DNA of 64,000 nt. It comes from an uncultured Mobiluncus sp. (GTDB taxonomy: Bacteria; Actinomycetota; Actinomycetes; Actinomycetales; Actinomycetaceae). The DNA lies in contig NZ_CAMUES010000008.1 in assembly GCF_947087965.1 (NCBI RefSeq), positions 79,231 to 143,230 on the forward strand, given 5' to 3'. This document shows positions 42,945 through 51,446 of this stretch, one piece after another. Within the stretch, counting starts at the first letter, position 1; each line of letters begins with the position of its first letter. The position numbers were made by a program, and so were the translations under genes. The notes beneath the pieces were generated by a model. The model searched no databases. It was given only the letters and a program-made list of their open reading frames with translations, and was not told the DNA's origin.

Positions 42945-43736
42945 ATGGAAATCATTATTAAGCCAACGGCACAAGAATTGGCGCTGGTCGCCGCGGATGC
43001 CATCTGCGAGGTTTACGCGGACAATCCCGCTGCCGTGCTGGGGGTGGCGACGGGCTCCAGCCCGCTGCCGATTTATCAAGAACTTTCACGCCGGGTTCAG
43101 GCAGGGAGTCTGTCTCTAAGCCGTGCCCAGGCTTTCCAGCTCGATGAGTATGTGGGACTGCCTCAGGATCATCCCGAGGCGTACCACAACTTTATTCGTC
43201 GCGAGTTTGCCGATATCACGGATATAGACCCGAATGCGGTATATGGGGAAGACGGCCTGGCCGCCGACCTGTTAGCGGAGTGTCAGCGCTATGAACAGGC
43301 CATTGTTGATGCCGGCGGAATTGATATACAGATTTTGGGTATCGGAGCGGATGGGCATATTGCCTTCAATGAACCCGGCACTTCCCTGCATTCCTTGACG
43401 CACCCCGCGGTGTTGACCGCCCAAACCCGCAGCGACAACGCCCGATTCTTTGACGGAGACATTGACAAGGTGCCCACGCACGCGCTCACCCAAGGGGTGG
43501 GCACCATCTTGCGAGCGCAAAAAATTGTGCTGATTGCCACTGGCTCCAACAAGGCTGACGCGGTTCGGGACATGGTGGAGGGTCCGGTCTCTATCTCTTG
43601 CACCGGTTCGGCTTTACAGCTGCACAACAATGTTAAGGTGCTGCTGGATGAGGCCGCCGCCGCGAAGCTTGAGCGTCTGGATTTCTATCGCGAAATTTAT
43701 GCCAATCGTCCCGAAGGGTCATGGCTGGGGCTGTAA
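42945..43736 (+). CDS. nagB: Glucosamine-6-phosphate deaminase
   Basis: A 263-residue isomerase/deaminase that yields fructose-6-phosphate and ammonia, feeding glycolysis. The active-site stretches FQLDEYVGLPQDHPEAYHNF and GIGADGHIAFNEPGTSL hold the catalytic Asp, His and Glu. It is the last gene of the nan-nag operon. Confidence 0.96.
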   Translation: MEIIIKPTAQELALVAADAICEVYADNPAAVLGVATGSSPLPIYQELSRRVQAGSLSLSRAQAFQLDEYVGLPQDHPEAYHNFIRREFADITDIDPNAVYGEDGLAADLLAECQRYEQAIVDAGGIDIQILGIGADGHIAFNEPGTSLHSLTHPAVLTAQTRSDNARFFDGDIDKVPTHALTQGVGTILRAQKIVLIATGSNKADAVRDMVEGPVSISCTGSALQLHNNVKVLLDEAAAAKLERLDFYREIYANRPEGSWLGL

Positions 43737-43802
43737 ACCAAGCAACATGCCAATGAACGCTCGCCGTGGAGCTGTTCAGGAATTCCAATTAGACTAAAAA
43801 GC

Positions 43803-44519
43803 GTGGAATTTTCTGAACTATTGCAGGCTCGCTACAGTGTGCGGGCCTATCTGGACAAACCCGTCGAACCTGAGGTTTTACAAGCCGTCTTGGACGATGC
43901 GCGCCACTGTGCCTCCTGGTCTAATACGCGCGGATACGTGTTGGCGGTAGCCACGGGGGAACGCCTGGAGCGAATCCGGGCGGACTATGCCAGCCGCGCC
44001 GAAACTGCCTCCGGGATGTTACGCAGACGGCCCGGTGCCTTCCTGCGGGCGCTACGGGAGGGCAAACTACCCAAAGCCGACTTTAAAACTTGGGGTGAAT
44101 ACCCTCCTGAACTGCGCAAACGTCAGGTTGCGAACGGGAAACGCTACTATGCCCACCTGGGGATTGAGCGCGGGGACGAATCCGGGCGAGCTCAGCAAGT
44201 GCGCCAAAATCTCGAATTGTTTCAGGCCCCGGTGGGGATTTTCGTGTTCGTCCACCGCGCGCTACTGCCCTTTTCCGCCCAGGATGCCGGGCTGATGCTG
44301 TCCACCCTCATGCTGTCGGCCGCGAATCGAGGGCTGGGAACCGTTGCCATTGGAACGCTCGCGACCTGGCGGACTCCTGTAGAAGCGGAGTTCCGTATCC
44401 CCAAAGACTACGGACTCATCACTGGGTTGGCATTGGGCTACCCCGACCCGGATGCTCAGATAAACGAGTATCGAGCCGAACACCCGCCGCTTACCCTTGC
44501 CGAGCCGCGCGACGTATGA
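43803..44519 (+). CDS. Nitroreductase-family protein
   Basis: A 238-residue FMN-dependent nitroreductase-like enzyme. RYSVRAYLDKPVEPEVL at the front is the FMN phosphate site, DARHCASWSNTRGYVLAV follows, and AANRGLGTVAIGTLA is the C-terminal half-motif. Its physiological substrate is unknown. It starts with GTG at 43803. There is no ribosome-binding site, but a -10-like TAGACT ends seven bases upstream, which suggests a leaderless transcript. Confidence 0.87.
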   Translation: MEFSELLQARYSVRAYLDKPVEPEVLQAVLDDARHCASWSNTRGYVLAVATGERLERIRADYASRAETASGMLRRRPGAFLRALREGKLPKADFKTWGEYPPELRKRQVANGKRYYAHLGIERGDESGRAQQVRQNLELFQAPVGIFVFVHRALLPFSAQDAGLMLSTLMLSAANRGLGTVAIGTLATWRTPVEAEFRIPKDYGLITGLALGYPDPDAQINEYRAEHPPLTLAEPRDV

Positions 44520-44701
44520 TGAAGTCAAGCTGCCACACGATTCCACTATCAGTTGGCGCCATCGATTCGTTTGCCCCTTTTCAATTTTTTATGCCATTGT
44601 CCAGCGGCAGAAACATTTGCTTCCACATCCCTGCGGATAAAAGAGGTGCTGGCTGTGGTTTGCGCTGGGGACACAAAGCTGGCCGGATAAACGTGTGCTG
44701 C

Positions 44702-45322
44702 CTAGAGCCATCCGGCGAGGATGAGCACCCCGAGCAGGATAAGCACACTCGGAAAGAGCACCGCCTCGAATCGTTCCAGAACCTCCGCGAGCCCTAAACG
44801 TCCGGTAATGAACCACGCCAGAGCCAACAGCGCACCCGCCAACACCAGAAACACCGCGCAGAACATAGCGACTTGCCACCAGGCCGACAAGGCAAAAACC
44901 GGCAGATAAACACCGATTTCGTCGCCTCCGTTCGCGATGGTGACCAGGGCGACCGCGCCAACACTGACGGGTTTACCTTCCAGCTTTGATTCGGCTGACT
45001 GTGCGTCCCTGGAATCGTTTGACTCCCGGCGTTCCAAAATTTCCCCAATACCAGCTTTCACTCCCAGAATCAGCGGTATCAGACCCAACAGATGCAACTG
45101 AGCTTCGGGAATGACGAAACCGGAAATCAGATTCAGGATCGCGGTGGCTGCCAAAATAGCGCTAAAACCGAGGTATTGACCTGCGCAGATACGCAACGTT
45201 GTGCCGGGGCGCTGGTGACCGTGGACAAACCATAAGGTCAGCAGCATCAAGTGGTCGATGTTAGTAACCGCAAAGAGCACCGACGCTTGGGCGAGAGTGG
45301 AAAGAATCAGGGAAGCGTTCAC
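44702..45322 (-). CDS. CadD-family cadmium resistance/LysE-superfamily transporter
   Basis: A 206-residue membrane protein. The front, VLFAVTNIDHLMLLTLWFV, and the centre, TIANGGDEIGVYLPVFALS, match the conserved motifs of CadD-type transporters, with acidic and Asn residues in the membrane. About six helices are expected. CadD proteins give cadmium resistance in staphylococci; the metal here is not proven. It converges on the nitroreductase gene. Confidence 0.85.
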   Translation of the reverse strand: MNASLILSTLAQASVLFAVTNIDHLMLLTLWFVHGHQRPGTTLRICAGQYLGFSAILAATAILNLISGFVIPEAQLHLLGLIPLILGVKAGIGEILERRESNDSRDAQSAESKLEGKPVSVGAVALVTIANGGDEIGVYLPVFALSAWWQVAMFCAVFLVLAGALLALAWFITGRLGLAEVLERFEAVLFPSVLILLGVLILAGWL

Positions 45323-45492
45323 GTGTCAATTATCACCGAAAGGTGTTCAACCGATAAAGTCAACATCACCCCGCAGTAACCTACCGGCGACCGGCCGCAC
45401 CGAACTTGTGCATCGGCCGAGGACGCCGAACCGCTCAATCGAGCCTGAGAGAGACACTAACGGTAGCGGAACTTCGAATTTTACAAACTTTT

Positions 45493-45521
45493 TTGCACCT
45501 TTTGCCTCGGAGCCCTAGACT
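45493..45521 (+). promoter_or_regulatory. Promoter of the amino acid ABC operon
   Basis: TTGCAC (45493) and TAGACT (45516) are separated by exactly 17 bases. Transcription would start near 45528, a few bases before the first stem of the lysine riboswitch. Confidence 0.7.
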
Positions 45522-45536
45522 GGAAAGCAATAAAAG

Positions 45537-45753
45537 CATGACGGAGGCGCAGCCGACATCATTAACTTCCACCAGGGCAGGGAATTCCTTTGGGAGGCCC
45601 GGAAGCGAAAGGGGAGGCTGCCGAGGACGCGAACCATTCCCAAGGGGAAGCGTCCGGGCGAGCGGACAATATCCGTTCGACTGTCGCTATTGCGGAGAGC
45701 TGTCATGACGCATACGCGCAAGGTATGGGGTCATGGAGCATGGCCCCTTTTTT
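45537..45753 (+). promoter_or_regulatory. Lysine riboswitch (L box) with transcription attenuator
   Basis: The aptamer spans 45537-45707. Stem P1 is CATGAC (45537) with GTCATG (45702). Next to it are the conserved GGAGGCGCAG on the 5' side and GCGGAGAGCTG on the 3' side. The middle contains GGGGAGGCTGCCGAGGACGC, like the invariant GCCGAGG core of lysine riboswitches. The switch is readable. CATGAC (45704) with CATAC (45711) can pair with GTATG (45723) and GTCATG (45730) as an antiterminator, overlapping the P1 strand. Otherwise the terminator forms. Lysine binding would hold P1 and stop transcription. The genes behind encode an amino acid importer. Confidence 0.82.
45727..45753 (+). terminator. 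Attenuator terminator of the riboswitch
   Basis: GGGGTCATG-GAG-CATGGCCCC is a 9-bp hairpin (one G-U) followed by six T. It lies upstream of the operon's first start codon, so it acts as a switch and not at the end of a gene. Confidence 0.82.
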
Positions 45754-45806
45754 GGTGCCATGTTCGAGCTTTCGAAAGTTGTTTGCAACGATTGAAAGGA
45801 CTAATG

Positions 45807-46676
45807 ATGAACAAGATACTGAGTGGTGCGGCCCTGCTGGCTGCGGCTTTTTCCCTCGCCGCGTGCGGGGCAGGTTCCGCGGCTGATAGCGCAGCTGGTG
45901 AAGGTGGGGCGATTCCTGGTCTGGAGGACGGTGTCTTCACCGTCGGTATGGAAGCTGCTTACGCTCCCTATAACTGGGCACAACCTGATAAATCTAACGA
46001 CGCGGTGCCCATCAAAGATTCCGCCTTGTACGCCAATGGCTACGACGTGATGACCGCTAAACAGATTGCGGACGCCAACGGCTGGAAACTCGAAATTAAG
46101 CAGCTGGCGTGGGATTCCCTGATTCCGGCGGTGCAATCCGGTGAAATCGACGCCGCGATTGCGGGCCAGTCCATGACCAAGGAACGCGAGGAAACCGTGG
46201 ACTTTGCCGGACCCTACCTCTATGCCCGTATCATCGTGCTGACCAAGGCTGATTCCAAGTTCGCCAACGCCAAGGGCTTGGCTGACCTGGCGGGAGGTCG
46301 GACCACCAGCCAGGCCGGCACCGTGTGGTACGACACCTTGATTCCTCAGATTCCGAACGTGAACCGCCAGTCCCCGGCTGATGACGCTCCGGCCATGTTG
46401 ATGGCCTTGGAAACCGGCAAGGTCGATTATGTTGTCACCGATATGCCTACCGGTCAGGGTGCAGTTCAGGCCTACCCGGATATGAAGATTTTGGACTTCC
46501 CCGACGATGGCGACGACTTCCAAGTTTCGGATGAGGACATTAACATCGGCGTGTCCGTTAAAAAGGGCAACACCGCTCTGAAGGACGCCATCAACAAGGC
46601 CCTGTCCGGCAAGACAGCCGATGACTTCGATGCCATGATGGCCGATGCGGTAAAGATTCAGCCCCAAGAGGATTAA
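45807..46676 (+). CDS. ABC transporter amino acid-binding lipoprotein, family 3 (probable lysine)
   Basis: A 289-residue lipoprotein. MNKILSGAALLAAAFSLAAC is a signal peptide with lipobox cysteine. The body is a family 3 amino acid-binding fold: FTVGMEAAYAPYNW, then WDSLIPAVQSGEIDAAIAGQ and SMTKEREETVDFAGPY. ATGs at 45804 and 45807 both fit; GAAAGGA is better spaced for 45807. The riboswitch upstream makes lysine the most likely substrate. Confidence 0.9.
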   Translation: MNKILSGAALLAAAFSLAACGAGSAADSAAGEGGAIPGLEDGVFTVGMEAAYAPYNWAQPDKSNDAVPIKDSALYANGYDVMTAKQIADANGWKLEIKQLAWDSLIPAVQSGEIDAAIAGQSMTKEREETVDFAGPYLYARIIVLTKADSKFANAKGLADLAGGRTTSQAGTVWYDTLIPQIPNVNRQSPADDAPAMLMALETGKVDYVVTDMPTGQGAVQAYPDMKILDFPDDGDDFQVSDEDINIGVSVKKGNTALKDAINKALSGKTADDFDAMMADAVKIQPQED

Positions 46677-46712
46677 TCCGCCAATCGCACTGGAACACGT
46701 CAGGAGAGAAAA

Positions 46713-47624
46713 ATGCTGTGGACACTGTGGCAGGACATCATAACGCTGCTCAACAAGTACGGTGGCGTGTACTTGACAGGTATCGTCAACACGGTGCTCC
46801 TCGCCACTATCGCTACCTTGCTGGGCTGTGTGATCGGTTTTGCCTGCGGGATTTTGAACACGATTCCACATCCTCCAACCGATCCTCTGCCCAAGCGGGT
46901 GATTCTGGCGATTATCCGGGTCATCATTCGGATTTACGTGGAAGTTTTCCGTGGCACTCCGATGATCTTGCAGGCGGTGTTCATCTACTACGGTCTGCCC
47001 TACTTCACGAATAATGCGTTGCAGTTCCAGTCCATGTGGGGAGTGTCGATTTTCGTCGTCTCCATCAACACCGGCGCCTACATCGCGGAATCCGTGCGCG
47101 GGGGCATCATCAGTGTGGATCCTGGCCAAACCGAGGGAGCTAGGGCGATTGGCATGACCCACTTCCAGACCATGCTCTATGTCATCTTGCCCCAGGCTTT
47201 GCGCAACCTGTTGCCGCAAATCGGTAACAACTTCATCATCAACATCAAAGACACTTCGGTCATGTTCATCATCGGGTTCTCGGAGTTTTTCTCAGTTCAC
47301 AAGATGGTGTCGGGTGCTGTTTTCAAGTACTTCCCTTCCGCTACCATCGAGATGGTGGGGTATTTGACGTTGACTCTGCTGTCCTCTTTCCTGTTGCGGA
47401 AACTGGAAAAGAAGATTGACGGTGACGATGCCTACGAACTGATACCCGGCGCCGGGGGCGAGGAACAGAGCGATTACGAACTCATGAACGAAGACCAACT
47501 TGTGATGGCCGCCGGAAACTACACCTTCCCTGACCCCGCCAAACGTCCGGCGCGAAAAGGAAAGCCCGCCAGCAAACCAGCATCAGACAAACCGGCACGC
47601 CCCGAGGGAGGACAGAACTCATGA
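46713..47624 (+). CDS. ABC transporter permease, amino acid type
   Basis: A 303-residue His/Glu/Gln-type permease. FRGTPMILQAVFIYYGLPY and the EAA loop in QTEGARAIGMTHFQTMLYVI are family marks. About 60 C-terminal residues form a long charged, Lys/Pro-rich tail (KRPARKGKPASKPASDKPAR) that is not part of the usual fold. CAGGAGAGAA precedes the ATG. Its stop overlaps the ATPase start by four bases. Confidence 0.92.
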   Translation: MLWTLWQDIITLLNKYGGVYLTGIVNTVLLATIATLLGCVIGFACGILNTIPHPPTDPLPKRVILAIIRVIIRIYVEVFRGTPMILQAVFIYYGLPYFTNNALQFQSMWGVSIFVVSINTGAYIAESVRGGIISVDPGQTEGARAIGMTHFQTMLYVILPQALRNLLPQIGNNFIINIKDTSVMFIIGFSEFFSVHKMVSGAVFKYFPSATIEMVGYLTLTLLSSFLLRKLEKKIDGDDAYELIPGAGGEEQSDYELMNEDQLVMAAGNYTFPDPAKRPARKGKPASKPASDKPARPEGGQNS

Positions 47625-48382
47625 GCGAAGCGAACACCGCGGTGAACACCAGCGACGAAATCATCACAGTCCGTCACCTCTCAAAGTCTTTCGGTACTCA
47701 CGAGGTCCTGAAAGACATCGACTTTGCGGTGCGGCCGGGGGACGTGGCATCCATCATCGGGGCGTCCGGCTCCGGGAAATCGACCTTGCTGCGCTGCATC
47801 AATTTGTTGGAAACTCCTACCTCGGGCGAAATCCTCTATCACGGGACGAACATCTTGGACCATTCGATGAAAAAGGCGAAGTATCGGTCAAAAGTGGGGA
47901 TGGTGTTTCAATCATTCAACCTGTTCAACAATATGACCGTGCTAAAGAACTGCATGATTGGTCAGATGAAAGTCCTGGGTCGGTCGCGCGAGGAGTCTCG
48001 GGAAAAGGCCTTGGAGTATCTGGATAAAGTCGGGATGAGTCCGTTCCTGAACGCAAAACCGCGGCAGTTGTCCGGCGGGCAAAAGCAGCGGGTGGCCATC
48101 TCTCGTGCTCTGGCGATGGATCCGGAAGTCCTACTGTTCGACGAACCGACCTCGGCGTTGGATCCGGAAATGGTCGGCGAAGTCATTGACGTCATTAAGA
48201 AGCTGGCCCAGGAAGGTATGACAATGTTGGTGGTGACCCACGAGATGGCTTTCGCCCGCACGGTCAGCAAGAACGTGGTATTTATGGCAGATGGGGTTAT
48301 TGCTGAGCAAGGTCCCCCCGAGCAGCTGTTCCAGCACCCGCAGCGGGAACGGACTCGCGATTTCTTGGCGCGTTATCTCTGA
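47621..48382 (+). CDS. ABC transporter ATPase, amino acid type
   Basis: A 253-residue GlnQ/HisP-type ATPase with Walker A IGASGSGKSTLLRC, Q-loop MVFQSFNLFNNMTV, signature LSGGQKQRVAISRAL and Walker B LLFDEPTSALDPEMVGEV. It is the third gene of the riboswitch-controlled importer. The first 15 residues are an acidic/Thr-rich extension before the domain. Confidence 0.94.
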   Translation: MSEANTAVNTSDEIITVRHLSKSFGTHEVLKDIDFAVRPGDVASIIGASGSGKSTLLRCINLLETPTSGEILYHGTNILDHSMKKAKYRSKVGMVFQSFNLFNNMTVLKNCMIGQMKVLGRSREESREKALEYLDKVGMSPFLNAKPRQLSGGQKQRVAISRALAMDPEVLLFDEPTSALDPEMVGEVIDVIKKLAQEGMTMLVVTHEMAFARTVSKNVVFMADGVIAEQGPPEQLFQHPQRERTRDFLARYL

Positions 48383-48463
48383 ATTCTCGTCATAGCAAGC
48401 CATCGGTAATTTTTTCGTAACAAAACCATTCCCTTATATACACTTCTGGAGTATAATTTTGTC

Positions 48464-49445
48464 ATGGAACAGAAATTTATGGCCTTACGCGATTTGCGGC
48501 CCGGCGCGTTTTTGCGTCTGCGGCGTGGCGTACTGGGGCTGACTCAAGCTGAACTGGCGGGGATATCCGGAGTTCCCCCAGTCCCATATCAGTGCCTTTG
48601 AGAACCATAAGCGGCGCATCTCTGAAGCTGAGGAAACTGCTTTGGCGAAAGCGGTCAGCGTCCCGGCGCACACCTTGATGAGTATGAAGCGCCACGTGGT
48701 GCGCGGAATCTTTTCGCGGTACGGGTACGACGAGATTTTTATGTTTGGACCCGTCTCGACCGGTCAAGACGATGCGTTTACGCCGATAGATTTCCTGGTC
48801 AGCACCACGGAATCCCCGGGAATGCTGGATTTGGTGGGCTTGCAAAATGAACTTGAAAATGCGCTGAGCGCCACGGTCTACGTGTCCGTCGACACCGGCT
48901 GGGGCAACGCGAAAGTCGATCGATTTCCTCGTGAAGTCACGAAGCTCGATGAAAAATTGCAGTTCCAGCCCCTTCTGGTGGATTTATACCGAGCCGGGAA
49001 TGTTTTTTCACCGCGCGAGATTGAAGAGTATCCATATTTTCAGAAGTGGGGATTCCCCAAGTCCTTCTTCCCCTACGATGTGTCCGCCGCCCGGTGGCGA
49101 GTAGATGACATGTCTCGGACGCTTGACGTGGGTATGGGCATCGCCTCCGGTGACCCAAAGGCCTTTGTAGAAAAGACTCCGGCGGGGGTGCAGTCACGTT
49201 TCGCGGCTTATCACTCTATTGCGGTGCTGGTTGAATCGGCGGCCAAAATTCATTCCGATGTCAAGGAAGCCAACCCCGGCATTCCGTGGGCAATCCTCAG
49301 TGGACTGCGCTACCGGCTTCTGCAAACCGCCGATGAACTCGACGCAAGTATTGCTTGGACCACTTTGCGTGAGGATTTCCCCCAAATTCTCGATGCTCTG
49401 GGCTCTGTGACATACCCTGGTAGCGGTACCGAGGCGACTGCGTAA
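48464..49445 (+). pseudogene. HTH-nucleotidyltransferase-HEPN-like protein gene with a frameshift
   Basis: From the ATG at 48464 the frame reads an XRE-type helix-turn-helix (LRRGVLGLTQAELAGISGV), then shifts in a run of five C near 48574 and stops. Dropping one C restores QSHISAFENHKRRISEAEET and the rest to 49445. The middle looks like a minimal nucleotidyltransferase (MFGPVSTGQDDAFTPIDFLV) but lacks the usual GS and first Asp. The end resembles HEPN/HepT (IPWAILSGLRYRLLQTADEL) with Gln where the RX4H histidine should be. A TATAAT box ends seven bases before the ATG. The domain calls are moderately sure; the shift is clear. Confidence 0.65.
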
Positions 49446-51446
49446 GTGGAAGATAACGCCCGTGCGCGCGATTTTTTACAGCGGCGCGCTGTCGAAGAAC
49501 ACGTCACGCTGCCGCCCCTGCTGAAAACCCCACGCACCTGGCGCTGGCCGCTGCGCAGTCCCCAGGGTGAACCTGACGTTTACCCCGCTGACCCTCGCCG
49601 CTATGCCCGAAAACTCGTTGGTTCTATGTTTGGCGTGCTCGCGCTCGGTTCCCTGGTGACAGGGCTGAACTATGCGGTGTCGGTCAGCGTGCCCTGGGCG
49701 CTGGGAATGGTGCTGGACGCGGGGCTAGAACACGGTTTTACCAGGGAAATCTGGACTCGGTTGGTGGTTCTCGGCCTGGTTATCCTGGGTGTGGCGGTGA
49801 CCCAAATGGCGGGACAGCTCACGGAGATTGCAGTCCAGATGACCGCGGTGGCGACTCCCGCGCGGGTAGCCGGTCGAAAGTTAGCCCTGGATGGGCGCGC
49901 TGTGAACCGGGAACTGGAATCTGGTGATGTAGTCACTTCGATGCTCACTGATGTGGACCGGATTGGCCGAGCGGCACTGTGGATTCCCGAAATGGTGGGC
50001 GCTATTCTCTCTGCCATCATGATTCTGGTCATCATGTTTCGCACCTCACCGCCCCTGGCCTGGACAGTGCTGATTGGGTTGCCCATCGTCACCCTGCTGA
50101 TAGGGCTGTTGAGCAAACCGCTGCAGCGGCGACAAACCGAGAACCGGGATGAGCAGGGCAAGCTCACGGAAATCTCAGCTGACGCGGTGGCGGGGCTGCG
50201 GGTTTTGCGCGGTATCGGCGGCGAGGACGTGTTCGGGCTTCACTATCAGCGGCAATCGGCTCGGGTGCGTGACGCCGGGATTCGAGTCGCTCTACCCGCG
50301 GCGCTGCTGGGCGTGTTGCGTTCGGTCATACCCATGCTGTTCACCGCCCTAGTGGTGGGCATCGGGGCGATACTGTACTTTCACGATGAACTGTCGGTCG
50401 GCAGTTTGGTCGCGTTCTTTGGGTTTTCACAGTTCTTGCGAAACCCCATCGTGGTCGCCACCCGGTCGTTGGAAGAATTCACCAGAGCATGGGTCGGGGT
50501 TCGCAAACTCGCGCGTATTCAAGGCGTAACCTCCCTGGTGGACGAGGATTTAGCGACGGTTTCCGCGGACGTGCCGCGCCAAAATGCCTCATCGCAATCA
50601 CAGTGGCGGGAAACGGATTTTGCTCTGGCCCAGCTCACCGACACGGTCAGCGAGGTGACGGTGGAGCCGGGCTTGATTACCGGCCTGGTCTGCGCCAATC
50701 CTGACGCCAGCGCAGCGATAGCCCGGCGCCTGGCGCGCCAAGAGGACGGCGCGCAACCGACCCTTCTGATTGATGGAACTGACGCGAGGACGCTACCCCT
50801 CGACCTGGTGCGCCGCGCCATCATCCTGTCAGACACCGACCCGCAGCTGTTTGCCGGCACCTTGCGAGACCAGGTGCGCGGAGCCAATACGCCGGCGCCG
50901 CGCGACCGAGGGGTGCGCGAACTGGTGTGGCGCGACGTTATCGAGAACGCGACCCGGCAGGAGGACTCGCTCATTGTTCCCGAAGTTGATGAGCGCGATT
51001 CGCAATGGTTGGCCGCGCTACACGTGGCAGATGCCGATGATGTGGTGGAATCCGTCAACGGCGGCCTGGACGGAGCGGTGGCAGAAAAAGGGCGCACTCT
51101 CTCCGGCGGTCAGCGCCAGCGTGTCGCCCTAGCTCGCGCGGTAGCCGCCAATCCGGCGGTACTGGTCACTATTGAGCCGACTTCCGCGGTAGATTCGCAC
51201 ACGGAATCGCGGGTCGCCCAGCGTTTGGCACAAGCGCGGCACGGGAAAACCACCGTCATCGTCTCGGCGTCAGTGCTGGTGCTGGAGCATTGTGACGAAG
51301 TCATTGTGCTCGACGACGCGGGCCGGGAAATCGTCCGCGGCTCGCACCGGAAGCTTCGGGAAAAAGCTCGGTCGGGAGACCCCGCGGCCACGCCGTACCT
51401 GGCAATCATCAACCGCTCGGTGCAAAGCGGGGGTGAACCGTCATGA
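49446..51446 (+). CDS. ABC exporter half with a degenerate nucleotide-binding site
   Basis: A 666-residue type I (type IV fold) exporter subunit: six helices over residues 55-330, then an ATPase domain. The signature is intact (LSGGQRQRVALARAV), but the Walker A position reads TGLVCANPDASAAIARR without the Gly-Lys-Ser/Thr loop, and Walker B is VLVTIEPTSAVD, where Ile replaces the metal-binding Asp. It can therefore contribute only a signature. It starts with GTG one base after the previous stop and overlaps its partner by four bases. The substrate is unknown. Confidence 0.88.
   Translation: MEDNARARDFLQRRAVEEHVTLPPLLKTPRTWRWPLRSPQGEPDVYPADPRRYARKLVGSMFGVLALGSLVTGLNYAVSVSVPWALGMVLDAGLEHGFTREIWTRLVVLGLVILGVAVTQMAGQLTEIAVQMTAVATPARVAGRKLALDGRAVNRELESGDVVTSMLTDVDRIGRAALWIPEMVGAILSAIMILVIMFRTSPPLAWTVLIGLPIVTLLIGLLSKPLQRRQTENRDEQGKLTEISADAVAGLRVLRGIGGEDVFGLHYQRQSARVRDAGIRVALPAALLGVLRSVIPMLFTALVVGIGAILYFHDELSVGSLVAFFGFSQFLRNPIVVATRSLEEFTRAWVGVRKLARIQGVTSLVDEDLATVSADVPRQNASSQSQWRETDFALAQLTDTVSEVTVEPGLITGLVCANPDASAAIARRLARQEDGAQPTLLIDGTDARTLPLDLVRRAIILSDTDPQLFAGTLRDQVRGANTPAPRDRGVRELVWRDVIENATRQEDSLIVPEVDERDSQWLAALHVADADDVVESVNGGLDGAVAEKGRTLSGGQRQRVALARAVAANPAVLVTIEPTSAVDSHTESRVAQRLAQARHGKTTVIVSASVLVLEHCDEVIVLDDAGREIVRGSHRKLREKARSGDPAATPYLAIINRSVQSGGEPS

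Noticed and set aside
45801..47219. Open frame of 472 codons on the - strand
   Set aside because: It lies opposite the amino acid ABC binding-protein and permease genes, which are clear family members. The antisense product has no domains.
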